Origin: Mycolicibacterium sp. S2-37
Lineage (GTDB): Bacteria; Actinomycetota; Actinomycetes; Mycobacteriales; Mycobacteriaceae
Assembly: GCF_017352375.1 (NCBI RefSeq)
Contig: NZ_JAFEVR010000009.1
Location: forward strand, 186,001-250,000
Direction of reading: 5' to 3'
Length of the DNA stretch: 64,000 bases
Shown here: piece after piece, positions 15,651 through 24,751 of the stretch
Layout: every line of letters starts with the position of its first letter
Numbering within the stretch: the first letter of the stretch is position 1
Made by a program: the position numbers and the translations under genes
The notes under the pieces: generated by a model
What the model saw: only the letters and a program-made list of their open reading frames with translations
Databases searched by the model: none
Told to the model about the DNA's origin: nothing

Positions 15651-16265
15651 GTGCAACCGCAATCGCCGACCGACGACGAGCGCGAACGCATCATCGACGC
15701 CGCCTACGACTGCATCGCCGAACCGCATACCGGTCCGGTACCGATCGCGGCGATCCTGGCCCGCGCCGAGGTCTCGACGCGGGCGTTCTACCGGCACTTC
15801 ACGTCGAAGGACGAGCTGTTCCTGCAGATGCTGCGTCAGGAGTCCGCCGCGCTCAGCGGCCGCCTCGACCAGATCCTGGACGGTGGGGAGGCGCCGCCGC
15901 GCCAGCTGGAGGCGTGGATCGCCGAGATGCTGACGCTGGCCCACGATCCTCGGCTGCGCCAGCACATGCGGGTGATCGATTCCGACGAGGTGCGCGCGGC
16001 GAAGGGGTACCGCGAAGTGCGCGAGAGCACGCACACCCAGCGCGAGCGGTCACTGGTCGAGATCCTCGAGCGGGGCAGGGGAGACGGCAGCTTCCCGCTG
16101 GCCGAGCCCGAACTGGACGCCGTGGCGATCAGCGCGCTGGTGAGCCGGATCATGACGGCCACGCCGCCCACCCGTTCGGCCCTCGTGCAGCGGACCCTCG
16201 CGCAGGTCCTCGACTTCGCGTTGCGGGCCGTCGGCGGCAACCGGGTGGGTGTGACGGGGCGATGA
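15651..16265 (+). CDS. TetR family transcriptional regulator
   Basis: One-component repressor, 204 residues. The N-terminal HTH is clear: ERERIIDAAYDCIAEPHTGPVPIAAILARAEVSTRAFYRHFTSKDELFLQML, with the recognition helix STRAFYRHF. The C-terminal ligand domain is generic. GTG 15651 sits 8 nt after a TAGAAT hexamer (15637-15642), suggesting a leaderless message and supporting the start. It diverges from the hydrolase/kinase-aminotransferase operon with 91 bp between, so that operon is the most likely target; the ligand is unknown. Confidence 0.9.
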   Translation: MQPQSPTDDERERIIDAAYDCIAEPHTGPVPIAAILARAEVSTRAFYRHFTSKDELFLQMLRQESAALSGRLDQILDGGEAPPRQLEAWIAEMLTLAHDPRLRQHMRVIDSDEVRAAKGYREVRESTHTQRERSLVEILERGRGDGSFPLAEPELDAVAISALVSRIMTATPPTRSALVQRTLAQVLDFALRAVGGNRVGVTGR

Positions 16266-16325
16266 ATTCAGCCGCCGCGGCGGGTCTGTCGCCGGAAAGG
16301 CCCCACCGTGAACAGGAGAACCGAG

Positions 16326-16799
16326 ATGCCGTCGATCACCCCGTCCTTGTGGTTCAACGACGATCTGGAAGACGCTGCCGCCTTCTACACCTCCGTCTTC
16401 CCGAACTCCGCCGTGGAGGGGTTCGAGCGATACACCGACGCGGGCCCGGGCACGCCCGGGGAGGTCGTTTCGGGCACATTCATCCTGGACGGCACCCGCT
16501 TCATCGGCATCAACGGCGGTCCGCAATTCCCGTTCTCCGAGGCCGTCTCGTTCACCGTGCATTGCAGCGACCAGGACGAGGTCGACTACTACTGGGACCG
16601 CCTGGTCGACGGTGGCGAGGAGTCGCGGTGCGGCTGGCTCAAGGACCGGTTCGGGTTGAGCTGGCAGATCGTGCCGCACCGGCTGGACGAACTACTGGCC
16701 GACCCCGACCCGGCGCGGGCCACCGCCGCGGCGAAGGCGATGCTCGGTATGCGCAAGATCGTCATCTCCGAACTGGAGGACGCCGTCGCCGGCGCGTGA
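16326..16799 (+). CDS. VOC superfamily protein (PhnB/3-demethylubiquinone methyltransferase-like)
   Basis: A 157-residue glyoxalase-fold protein of the PhnB-like group. Visible: ITPSLWFNDDLEDAAAFYTSVFPNS, then FILDGTRFIGINGGP, and DEVDYYWDRLVDGGEESRCGWLKDRFGLSWQIVP, the signature of this family. Despite the historical name it is unlikely to be a methyltransferase; metal-site residues are poorly conserved. ATG 16326 follows AGGAGA by 7 nt; GTG 16308 is possible but has no ribosome site. Downstream of the TetR gene in the same direction. Confidence 0.88.
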   Translation: MPSITPSLWFNDDLEDAAAFYTSVFPNSAVEGFERYTDAGPGTPGEVVSGTFILDGTRFIGINGGPQFPFSEAVSFTVHCSDQDEVDYYWDRLVDGGEESRCGWLKDRFGLSWQIVPHRLDELLADPDPARATAAAKAMLGMRKIVISELEDAVAGA

Positions 16800-16904
16800 G
16801 CGCACAGCTGCCCCCGAAGGCGCTGACCGGCCCGTCGACCGGGCCACGTAACGTTTGGTCGACACACCCTGACGAGTGGGTGCCCCATGCCGGAGAGGAG
16901 CGCC

Positions 16905-17495
16905 ATGGCCCCCGACGATTCCGCTGCCAGTGACGGCGTCACAGCCGGCGAATCGACGGCACCAGGCCATGACGACATCGACATCGAAGGCGACGACGAC
17001 CACGATCCCGCCCGGTCGCGGCGGCGCCGGCTGGTCACCGGTGCGGTGGTGCTGGTGCTGGCACTGGTCGGGTTGACCGGCTGGTTGGGTTACCGCGCGT
17101 ACGAGACCCAGCAGGCGGAGAAGCAACGCGCGGTGTACCTCGACGTCGGCAGGCAGGCCGCGCAGAATCTGACGACCATCGACTGGCAACAGGCCGAGGC
17201 CGACGTCCAACGGGTCCTCGACGTGGCCACCGGCACCTTCTACGACGATTTCCAACGGCGGGCGCAGCCGTTCATCGAGGTGGTCAAGGAGGCCCAGTCG
17301 AAGTCGGTGGGCACCCTCGGCGAATCGGGCGTCGAATCGGTGTCCGACAACGGTGCCAGGGTGCTGGTGGCGGTGACGGTCCAGTCGTCGAACGCCGGCG
17401 CCCCGGATCAGGCGCCGAAGGCATGGCGGATGCGGTTGACGCTCCAGCGCGTCGACGACGGTGCGAAGGTGTCCAACGTGGAGTTCGTGCAGTGA
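16905..17495 (+). CDS. Orphan Mce-associated membrane protein (first of pair)
   Basis: A 196-residue protein of the Mce-associated (Mas/Omam) family, thought to stabilise Mce lipid transporters. It has an acidic cytosolic N-terminus (DDIDIEGDDDHDPARSRRRR), one membrane helix (LVTGAVVLVLALVGLTGWLGY) and a periplasmic domain with the family patterns RAVYLDVGRQAAQNLTTIDW and ATGTFYDDFQRRAQPF, ending VSNVEFVQ. ATG 16905 follows GAGAGGAG. No mce or yrbE gene lies in the window, so this is an orphan pair like Rv1362c-Rv1363c. Its stop overlaps the next start (GTGA). Confidence 0.9.
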   Translation: MAPDDSAASDGVTAGESTAPGHDDIDIEGDDDHDPARSRRRRLVTGAVVLVLALVGLTGWLGYRAYETQQAEKQRAVYLDVGRQAAQNLTTIDWQQAEADVQRVLDVATGTFYDDFQRRAQPFIEVVKEAQSKSVGTLGESGVESVSDNGARVLVAVTVQSSNAGAPDQAPKAWRMRLTLQRVDDGAKVSNVEFVQ

Positions 17496-18091
17496 CCGAG
17501 ACACCGAAGTCGTCAGACGTGACTGTCGAGGAGACGGTGACCGACACCTCCGTCGACGGCCCCGAAGCCACCGAGACCCCGGCGGCCGACCCCATACCCC
17601 CACGCAGGCGCTCACCGCGGCGGATCGCCGCGCTCGTCGTGCTGCCGGCGCTGGTGGCGCTGCTCGTCGCGGCCTCGGCCTATTTCCTGTGGCAGAACAT
17701 CGCCGCCGGCCGCCAGGACGCCGCTCGGACGGAGTCGGTGCAGGCGGCCCGCGACATCACGGTGTCGATGCTGACCTATCAACCCGACACCATCGACCAG
17801 GAGCTGTCGGCGGCGCGCGAACGGCTCAGCGGCGCCTGGAAAGACCAGTACGCGTCGATGGTCGACACCGTGATCGCGCCCGAGGCCAAGGCCAAGGGCA
17901 TATCGGCAGCGGCCGAGGTCGCGGCGTCGGCGTCGGTGTCGGCCGAACCCGACCACGCGGTGGTCCTGCTGTTCGTCAATCAGACGGTCGCCGTCGGCAC
18001 CGCCGCCCCGACCGTCACCCCGTCGAGTGTGCGGGTGACGCTCGACAAGGTCGGCGACCAGTGGACGATCTCGGAGTTCCAGCCGGTATGA
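17492..18091 (+). CDS. Orphan Mce-associated membrane protein (second of pair)
   Basis: Paralogue of the preceding gene, 199 residues. The N-terminus is Thr/Glu/Pro-rich, then a membrane helix (RRIAALVVLPALVALLVAASAYFLW) and a periplasmic domain with AARDITVSMLTYQPDTIDQELSA, GAWKDQYASMVDTVIAPEAK and terminal VTLDKVGDQWTISEFQPV. The last pattern is typical of Mce-associated proteins, with a cystatin-like fold assumed. It is translationally coupled on both sides: the GTGA overlap upstream and ATGA overlap with the epoxide-hydrolase gene downstream, so the three genes form one operon. Confidence 0.9.
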   Translation: MTETPKSSDVTVEETVTDTSVDGPEATETPAADPIPPRRRSPRRIAALVVLPALVALLVAASAYFLWQNIAAGRQDAARTESVQAARDITVSMLTYQPDTIDQELSAARERLSGAWKDQYASMVDTVIAPEAKAKGISAAAEVAASASVSAEPDHAVVLLFVNQTVAVGTAAPTVTPSSVRVTLDKVGDQWTISEFQPV

Positions 18092-18993
18092 CCGAACCAC
18101 GGTGGCTCGATGTCAACACGCCCGCGGTGCAGCTGCGCGCGCTGGTCTGGGGGGCCGACGACGCTCCGGTGGCGCTGTGCCTGCACGGCTTTCCCGACAC
18201 CGCGTACGGGTGGCGCAAACTGGCCCCGGTGCTCGTTGACGCCGGCTGGCGGGTGGTGGCGCCGTTCATGCGAGGCTATGTGCCGTCCTCACTGGCCGCC
18301 GACGGCAGCTACCACGTGGGCGCCCTGATGGACGACGCCCTGCGCGTCCTGCAGGCCGCCGGGCCGACGGGGCGCGACGTCCTCATCGGGCACGACTGGG
18401 GCGCGATCGCCGGCGCCGGACTGGCCGCCATGCCGGACAGCCCGTTCGACAGGACGGTGATCATGTCGGTGCCCCTGGCGGCGGCGTTCCGACCCCTGGG
18501 CCGGGTGCCCGACGTACTGCGGCTGGCCGCGCAACTGCCCCGCCAGCTGCTGCGCAGCTGGTACATCATGTACTTCCAGCTGCCCTGGCTGCCGGACCGG
18601 TCAGCGTCGTGGGTGGTGCCCCGGTTGTGGCGGCGATGGTCGCCGGGTTATCCCGCCGCCGAGGATCTGCGCCACGTGGACGCGGCGATCGGCGCCGAGC
18701 CGCGCTGGCGGGCGGCGCTGGGCTATTACCGCGCGACCGTCCGCAACACCCGGCCACCCGAGCGCTACCGGGAACTGCACCAGCACTGGTTGTCCGCGCC
18801 GACGCGGCCCACCTTGTATCTGCACGGCCTCGACGACGGTTGCGCCGGCCCCGAGTACGTGCGCTGGGTGCAGCGGGTGCTGCCCGAGGGCAGTGCGGTG
18901 GCGGCCGTCGAGAACGCGGGCCACTTCCTGCAGCTCGAACAACCCGATGTGGTCGGCAGGCACATCGTCGACTTCATCGGTCCCGGCCGCTAG
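18088..18993 (+). CDS. ephC: Epoxide hydrolase-like alpha/beta hydrolase (EphC type)
   Basis: A 301-residue alpha/beta hydrolase of the epoxide-hydrolase branch: oxyanion HGFPDTAYGWRKLAPVL, nucleophile Asp D103 in LIGHDWGAIAG, lid with LLRSWYIMYFQLPWLP (candidate epoxide-ring Tyr), and the catalytic His in ENAGHFLQLEQPD. It closely follows what I remember of M. tuberculosis EphC (Rv1124), including MTEPRWLD and the SYHVGALMDDALRV segment, hence the symbol, which needs an alignment to confirm. It probably hydrolyses a lipid epoxide. The ATGA overlap with the Mce-associated gene suggests a membrane-lipid role. Confidence 0.82.
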   Translation: MTEPRWLDVNTPAVQLRALVWGADDAPVALCLHGFPDTAYGWRKLAPVLVDAGWRVVAPFMRGYVPSSLAADGSYHVGALMDDALRVLQAAGPTGRDVLIGHDWGAIAGAGLAAMPDSPFDRTVIMSVPLAAAFRPLGRVPDVLRLAAQLPRQLLRSWYIMYFQLPWLPDRSASWVVPRLWRRWSPGYPAAEDLRHVDAAIGAEPRWRAALGYYRATVRNTRPPERYRELHQHWLSAPTRPTLYLHGLDDGCAGPEYVRWVQRVLPEGSAVAAVENAGHFLQLEQPDVVGRHIVDFIGPGR

Positions 18994-19006
18994 CCGCCCG
19001 GTCACC

Positions 19007-20275
19007 ATGACGGTGCGCCGGCTCGCGGCGGTCGATGCGCAGACATACTGGCTGGCCGCGAAGGTGCCCAGCGATCAGTTCCTGCTGTACGGGTTCGCCG
19101 GCGTGCCCACCGATCTGTCCGCTGCGGTCGATGCGGTGCTGCGGCGGGCCGCGGCCTGCCGTGATCTGACGCTGCGGGTGCAGGAGCGCGGCGCCGCCTA
19201 TCCGTTGTGGGCGCCGGTCGGTGTCGACGAACGCCGAGTGGAGCTGCACCGCCTCGACGGCGCGGACTGGAGCGACTGCCTGACCGCGGTCGAGGCGCTG
19301 GCCGGCGAGCAACTCGACGCGCGGGAGGCCACCTGGCGGTTGCACGTGTTCCCGTCGATCGGCGGTGTCCCCGGAGTCGACGGCATGGGCACGGTGGTGG
19401 TCGTGCAGATGGCGCATGCACTGGCCGACGGGGTGCGTGGTTCGGCGCTGGCGGCGTGGATGTTCGGCCGCACCGATCCGGTGCCCGCGGTGCCGTCGCC
19501 GCCGCGGTGGGAATCGGCGGCCCTGCCGTGGCGGGCGATCCGCGCGGCGCGCGCTCACCGGCTGCTGGTGCGCGATGTGACGTCCGGAATGGTTGCCGCG
19601 CAGGGGGAGTCGTTCCCCGTGCTGCGCAGCAACGTCCGCCCCGATGGGGCGCGCAGTCTGCGCACCCTGGTGCGGCACCGCTCCCGGATCTGCGGACCCA
19701 CCGTCACCGTCGGCGTCCTGACCGCGATCGCGGAGGCGCTCGCGGCGCACCTGGTTGAACTCGGCGACGACCCGACCCGTCTCGGTGCCGAGGTTCCGAT
19801 GGCCAGGAGCGGAAAGCGTCTGGCACACAACCACTTCGGCAACATGAGCGTCGATCTGTTCCCCGATCTGTCGCCCGCGGACCGGGCCCGCCGCATCGCC
19901 GGCATCCTCGCCGACCGCAGGCGCCGGGCCGGCCACCCGGCCCTGATCGCGGACCGGGAGGCGTTCGCCGCCACGCCCGCGCCCCTGCTGCGATGGGGGA
20001 TCGCGCAGTTCGACCCGGACGTGCGCTCGGAACGGGCGATCGGCAACACCGTGGTGTCATCGGTGCACCGCGGCGCCGCCGATCTGCGGTTCGGCGACGT
20101 TCCGGTCGTGCTGAGCACCGACTCGATGCCGCTGTCGCCGATGATGGGACTCACGCACGGCGTGCACGGGATCGGGGACGTCGTGACGGTCAGCGTGCAC
20201 GCCGCCCGGGCGGCGATCGGCGACGTCGACGCCTACACCGAACGCCTCGCCACGGCGCTCGACCGGCGGTGGTAG
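19007..20275 (+). CDS. WS/DGAT-like acyltransferase with degenerate HHxxxDG motif
   Basis: A condensation-fold acyltransferase related to wax ester synthase/diacylglycerol acyltransferase, 422 residues. The core motif reads AHALADG (H137, D141): the second, catalytic His and the Asp are present but the first His is Ala136. The C-terminal DUF1298-type half is recognisable (NHFGNMSVDLFPD; NTVVSSVHRGAADLRFGDVPV). It is shorter than typical Tgs enzymes (about 460 residues). With the preceding epoxide hydrolase 13 bp away it may be part of the same operon. Activity is uncertain; a non-TAG acyl transfer is possible. The start at ATG 19007 has no clear ribosome site. Confidence 0.82.
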   Translation: MTVRRLAAVDAQTYWLAAKVPSDQFLLYGFAGVPTDLSAAVDAVLRRAAACRDLTLRVQERGAAYPLWAPVGVDERRVELHRLDGADWSDCLTAVEALAGEQLDAREATWRLHVFPSIGGVPGVDGMGTVVVVQMAHALADGVRGSALAAWMFGRTDPVPAVPSPPRWESAALPWRAIRAARAHRLLVRDVTSGMVAAQGESFPVLRSNVRPDGARSLRTLVRHRSRICGPTVTVGVLTAIAEALAAHLVELGDDPTRLGAEVPMARSGKRLAHNHFGNMSVDLFPDLSPADRARRIAGILADRRRRAGHPALIADREAFAATPAPLLRWGIAQFDPDVRSERAIGNTVVSSVHRGAADLRFGDVPVVLSTDSMPLSPMMGLTHGVHGIGDVVTVSVHAARAAIGDVDAYTERLATALDRRW

Positions 20276-20324
20276 CCCCGACGGGGGTGGGCGGCGACTT
20301 AACAGATGTTCTAGATTCTGTTGC

Positions 20325-20843
20325 ATGACTGCCTACGATGTCGGCGTTCTCCTCCTGCGTGTGGTGCTCGGCCTGACCATGGCCGCCCACGGCTACAACA
20401 AGTTCTTCGGCGGGGGCCGCATCCCCGGCACCGCCGGCTGGTTCGACAGCATCGGCATGAAGCCCGGCATGTTCCACGCCCGGGTCGCCGCCACGACCGA
20501 GATCGCCGCCGGGATCGGGCTGGCCGTCGGGCTGCTGACTCCGGTTCCCGCCGCGGGCTTCGTCGCACTCATGCTGGTGGCCGCCTGGACCGTGCACCGC
20601 GCCAACGGTTTCTTCATCGTCAAGGAGGGCTGGGAGTACAACCTCGTCCTGGCCGCCGCCGCGGTGGCGATCCCGGCCATCGGACCCGGCAAGCTCAGCC
20701 TCGACTACGCGCTGTTTCACGGCACCGCCCTGTGGGACCTGGTCCAGGGCTGGTGGGGTCTGATCATCGCCGTGGTGCTCGGGCTCGCCGGCGGCATCGG
20801 CCAGCTGGCGATCTTCTACCGCCCGCCAGCCAAGACGGGCTGA
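20325..20843 (+). CDS. DoxX family membrane protein
   Basis: A 172-residue four-helix membrane protein of the DoxX family; relatives in M. tuberculosis form a thiosulfate/oxidoreductase membrane complex with SodA, but most members are uncharacterised. Helices: DVGVLLLRVVLGLTMAAHGYNKFFGG, EIAAGIGLAVGLLTPVPAAGFVALML, LVLAAAAVAIPAIG and GLIIAVVLGLAGGIGQLAIF. The conserved HGYNKFFGGG and RVAATTEIAAG patterns are typical. ATG 20325 lies 7 nt after a TAGATT hexamer (20312-20317), i.e. probably leaderless. An AACAGA/TCTGTT inverted repeat (20301-20322) spans the promoter. Confidence 0.88.
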   Translation: MTAYDVGVLLLRVVLGLTMAAHGYNKFFGGGRIPGTAGWFDSIGMKPGMFHARVAATTEIAAGIGLAVGLLTPVPAAGFVALMLVAAWTVHRANGFFIVKEGWEYNLVLAAAAVAIPAIGPGKLSLDYALFHGTALWDLVQGWWGLIIAVVLGLAGGIGQLAIFYRPPAKTG

Positions 20844-20882
20844 CTACTCGCGCCGAAACCCGGCAACCCCTTTCCGCGCAAC

Positions 20883-20896
20883 TAGAACACGTTCTA
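20883..20896 (+). promoter_or_regulatory. KstR-type operator upstream of the DUF3556 gene
   Basis: TAGAACACGTTCTA is a perfect inverted repeat (TAGAAC-AC-GTTCTA) and fits the KstR consensus TNNAACNNGTTNNA. It overlaps the TAATCT -10 hexamer (20895-20900) of the downstream gene, the position expected for a repressor of sterol-catabolism genes. The kstR gene itself is not in the window. Confidence 0.75.
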
Positions 20897-20907
20897 ATCT
20901 TGGGGGC

Positions 20908-22674
20908 ATGGGATTTCTCAAGCCCGACATGCCCGTCGTCGATTTCGCTGAATGGAGTAAGGGCACGCGCTCGGAGAAGATCCGGCCGATGGCCCACCAC
21001 TGGGCGGAGGTCGGTTTCGGTACACCCGTGGTGATGCACCTGTTCTACGTGGTGAAGATCCTGCTCTACATCCTCGGCGGCTGGTTGTTCGCGCTGGCCA
21101 CCCATGGTGTCGACGGTTTCACCGACGTTGCGCAGTGGTGGACCGAACCGATCGTGTTCCAGAAGGTCGTGCTGTACACCATGTTGTTCGAGGTCGTCGG
21201 CCTCGGCTGTGGATTCGGCCCGCTCAACAACCGGTTCTTCCCGCCGATGGGTTCGATCCTGTACTGGCTGCGCCCGGGCACCATCCGCCTGCCGCCCTGG
21301 CCCGACCGGGTGCCGCTGACCAAGGGTGACACCCGTACCCCGATGGACGCGGTGCTCTACGGGGCGCTGCTCGTGGTGCTGCTGGTCGCGTTGTTCTCCG
21401 ACGGCACCGGACCCGTTCCCGCGCTGGGTACCACCATCGGCGTCCTGCCGATGTGGCAGATCTGGACCATCCTCGGACTGCTGGCCGTTCTGGGCCTGCG
21501 TGACAAGGTGATCTTCCTGGCCGCCCGCGGTGAGGTGTACGGCTCGTTCACCGTCGCGTTCCTGTTCGTCGGCTACGGCGTCGACATGATCCTGGCGGCG
21601 AAGCTCGTCTGCGTCGCGATCTGGATGGGTGCGGCGACCTCGAAGCTCAACAAGCACTTCCCCTTCGTGATCTCGACGATGATGTCGAACAACCCGCTGA
21701 TCCGGACCAAGTGGTTGAAGCGGCGGTTCTTCGAGAAGTTCCCCGACGATCTGCGGCCGGGTCGGGTCTCGCGGGTCATCGCCCACTTCAGCACCGTGAT
21801 CGAGATGTTCGTGCCGTTGGTGCTGCTGTTCAGCCACGGCGGCTGGCCGACCGCGATCGCGGCCTTCGTCATGCTGGTCTTCCACTTCGGCATTTTGTCG
21901 GCGATTCCGATGGGCGTACCGCTGGAGTGGAACGTCTTCATGATGTTCTGCGTGGTGACGTTGTTCGTCGGCCACGCCGGAACCGGTCTGGCCGAGATGA
22001 GTACGCCGTTGCCGGTGGTGCTGTTCGCCGTCCTCGCTCTGACCGTGGCCCTCGGAAACCTGTTCCCGCGCAAGATCTCGTTCCTGCCCGGGATGCGGTA
22101 CTACGCCGGCAACTGGGACACCACCTGGTGGTGCATCAAGCCGTCGGCGAACGAGAAGATCGAGCGCGGACTCGTGGCCATCGCCAGCATGCCGGCCTCC
22201 CAGCTCGAGAGGGTCTACGGCAGCCCGGAGCAGGCGATGATCTACCTGTACAAGGGATACGCATTCCGCGGCTTCAACTCCCACGGCAAGGCGTTGTTGA
22301 CGCTGGTGCACAACGCGCTCGCCGGGCGCAACGAGGATGACTACGTCATCACCGAAGGCGAACGGTTGTGCAGTACCGCCGTCGGCTGGAACTTCGGCGA
22401 CGGCCACATGCACAACGAGCAGTTGATCGCGGCGATGCAGAAGCGCTGCGGTTTCGAGCCGGGCGAGGTGCGCGTCATCCTCCTCGACGCGCAGCCCATC
22501 CACCGGCAGCGACAGGAATACCGGTTGGTCGATGCCGCCACCGGGGAGTTCGAGCGCGGCTACGTCAACGTGTCCGACATGGTGACCGGACAGCCGTGGA
22601 CCGACGACATCCCGGTCCATGTGACCTGGCAGAAGGACAGCGAGGGGGCTAGCCCATCACGTCGCGAACCTTGA
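20908..22674 (+). CDS. DUF3556 integral membrane protein
   Basis: A 588-residue mycobacterial membrane protein of unknown function (I believe the Rv1132 counterpart). About eight hydrophobic segments occupy residues ~45-400 (e.g. VKILLYILGGWLFALA, TVAFLFVGYGVDMILAA, VIEMFVPLVLLFSHGGW, VVLFAVLALTVALGNLFP), with conserved His/Asn-rich motifs KLNKHFPFV and MVFHFGI-type segments, then a soluble C-terminal domain (FRGFNSHGKALLTLVHNAL, GDGHMHNEQLI). The N-terminus MGFLKPDMPVVDFAEWSKG is characteristic. It carries a KstR-type site, so a role in sterol or lipid metabolism is plausible. The 3' end overlaps the convergent GntR gene by 26 bp. Confidence 0.85.
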   Translation: MGFLKPDMPVVDFAEWSKGTRSEKIRPMAHHWAEVGFGTPVVMHLFYVVKILLYILGGWLFALATHGVDGFTDVAQWWTEPIVFQKVVLYTMLFEVVGLGCGFGPLNNRFFPPMGSILYWLRPGTIRLPPWPDRVPLTKGDTRTPMDAVLYGALLVVLLVALFSDGTGPVPALGTTIGVLPMWQIWTILGLLAVLGLRDKVIFLAARGEVYGSFTVAFLFVGYGVDMILAAKLVCVAIWMGAATSKLNKHFPFVISTMMSNNPLIRTKWLKRRFFEKFPDDLRPGRVSRVIAHFSTVIEMFVPLVLLFSHGGWPTAIAAFVMLVFHFGILSAIPMGVPLEWNVFMMFCVVTLFVGHAGTGLAEMSTPLPVVLFAVLALTVALGNLFPRKISFLPGMRYYAGNWDTTWWCIKPSANEKIERGLVAIASMPASQLERVYGSPEQAMIYLYKGYAFRGFNSHGKALLTLVHNALAGRNEDDYVITEGERLCSTAVGWNFGDGHMHNEQLIAAMQKRCGFEPGEVRVILLDAQPIHRQRQEYRLVDAATGEFERGYVNVSDMVTGQPWTDDIPVHVTWQKDSEGASPSRREP

Positions 22675-23434
22675 CCGTCTCCAGCCCCTGCAGCAGCAGA
22701 CCGCGTGCGGTGTCGAGGTGTTTGCGCCAGTGCGCCTCGGCCGCCGCGCCGTCGCCGGAGCGCATCAGCTGCAGCAGCCGACGGTAGGACCGCATGAGCT
22801 TGTCGTAGTCGGCCTTCGACGGCGGATTGCTCTCGCTCATCGCGAACGCCGTGTGCCGCACGGTGATCTCATGCAGCATTCCCGCGATGATGTTGAGCGT
22901 CGCATTGCCCGACAGTTCGACCATCCGGCGGTGGAATTCGCCGGTCGTCTCGGCGAGCCGTCCGGTGTCCCAGCCGACCGGCACGTCTTCGGCCAGCGTG
23001 CGTTCCAGTTCGTCGTAGGCGGCGGTGTCACCCGATTCGGTGAGCAGCCGGACCGCCATCGGCTCGATCCCGGACCGGGCCGTCATCACGTCGGCGATGG
23101 TCGCGCCCGACAGTTCGAGCAGCAGGCCCGCGGGACGGGCGACGATCTCCGGGCCCGGCACGCGGACCCGGGCGCCGGTGCGCGATCCGCGGCGCACCTC
23201 GACCAGCCGCTCGGATTCGAGCACCCGCACCGCCTCGCGCAGGGTGGGCCGGCTGACGCTGAAGTGCGCCATCAATTCGGCTTCGTTGGGCAGGAAGTCG
23301 CCCTCTTTGAGCTGTCCGTCGACGACCATGCGACGCAAGGTGCCCGCCACCAGTTCGGCCGTCTTCGGGGAGCGGACAGCGGCTCTCGAAGCGCTCACCC
23401 CGATCATCGGGGCCAGCGGTGTCGTCCGAGCCAC
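22649..23434 (-). CDS. GntR/FadR family transcriptional regulator
   Basis: FadR-subfamily regulator, 261 residues. The winged HTH is KTAELVAGTLRRMVVDGQLKEGDFLPNEAELMAHFSVSRPTLREAVRVLESERLVEVRRG, followed by an all-helical FCD ligand domain with the metal-binding His pattern (GEFHRRMVELSGN, MLHEITVRH, HWRKHLDTARG). Ligands of the family are acyl-CoAs or carboxylates. GTG 23434 has the ribosome site GGGAGG. It is divergent from the thiolase-crotonase-acyl-CoA dehydrogenase operon, its likely target; a CCATCTGATGG palindrome lies between them. Confidence 0.9.
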   Translation of the reverse strand: MARTTPLAPMIGVSASRAAVRSPKTAELVAGTLRRMVVDGQLKEGDFLPNEAELMAHFSVSRPTLREAVRVLESERLVEVRRGSRTGARVRVPGPEIVARPAGLLLELSGATIADVMTARSGIEPMAVRLLTESGDTAAYDELERTLAEDVPVGWDTGRLAETTGEFHRRMVELSGNATLNIIAGMLHEITVRHTAFAMSESNPPSKADYDKLMRSYRRLLQLMRSGDGAAAEAHWRKHLDTARGLLLQGLETVKVRDVMG

Positions 23435-23485
23435 CTGGCCTCCCGTATGCCTGCCGGCCGGCGGCCAGCTGTAGAACTCAGTAAA

Positions 23486-23543
23486 CCATCTGATGGCGGT
23501 AGGCAGCGGGACGCAGGCCTACCAACCAGTAGGTTGACCTAGT
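23486..23543. promoter_or_regulatory. Operator cluster in the gntR-thiolase divergent region
   Basis: Three symmetric elements lie within 58 bp: CCATCTGATGG (23486-23496), shaped like a FadR/GntR operator; AACCAGTAGGTT (23525-23536), inside the 14-mer ACCAACCAGTAGGT that recurs at 34654; and TAGGTTGACCTA (23531-23542). They fall between the two divergent start codons (23434 and 23606). Assignment of a given protein to a given site is inference. Confidence 0.55.
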
Positions 23544-23605
23544 AAACCTTGTCCTCTACGGTCGTGTCGAACCCGACTGTTGTCGAACTTCGAAGGAGAA
23601 GTGTC

Positions 23606-24747
<1,142 letters not shown>

Positions 24748-24751
<4 letters not shown>

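Noticed and set aside
20764..22620. 618-codon minus-strand open frame
   Set aside because: Antisense to the DUF3556 gene and rich in His/Arg/Gln as expected for GC-rich shadows.
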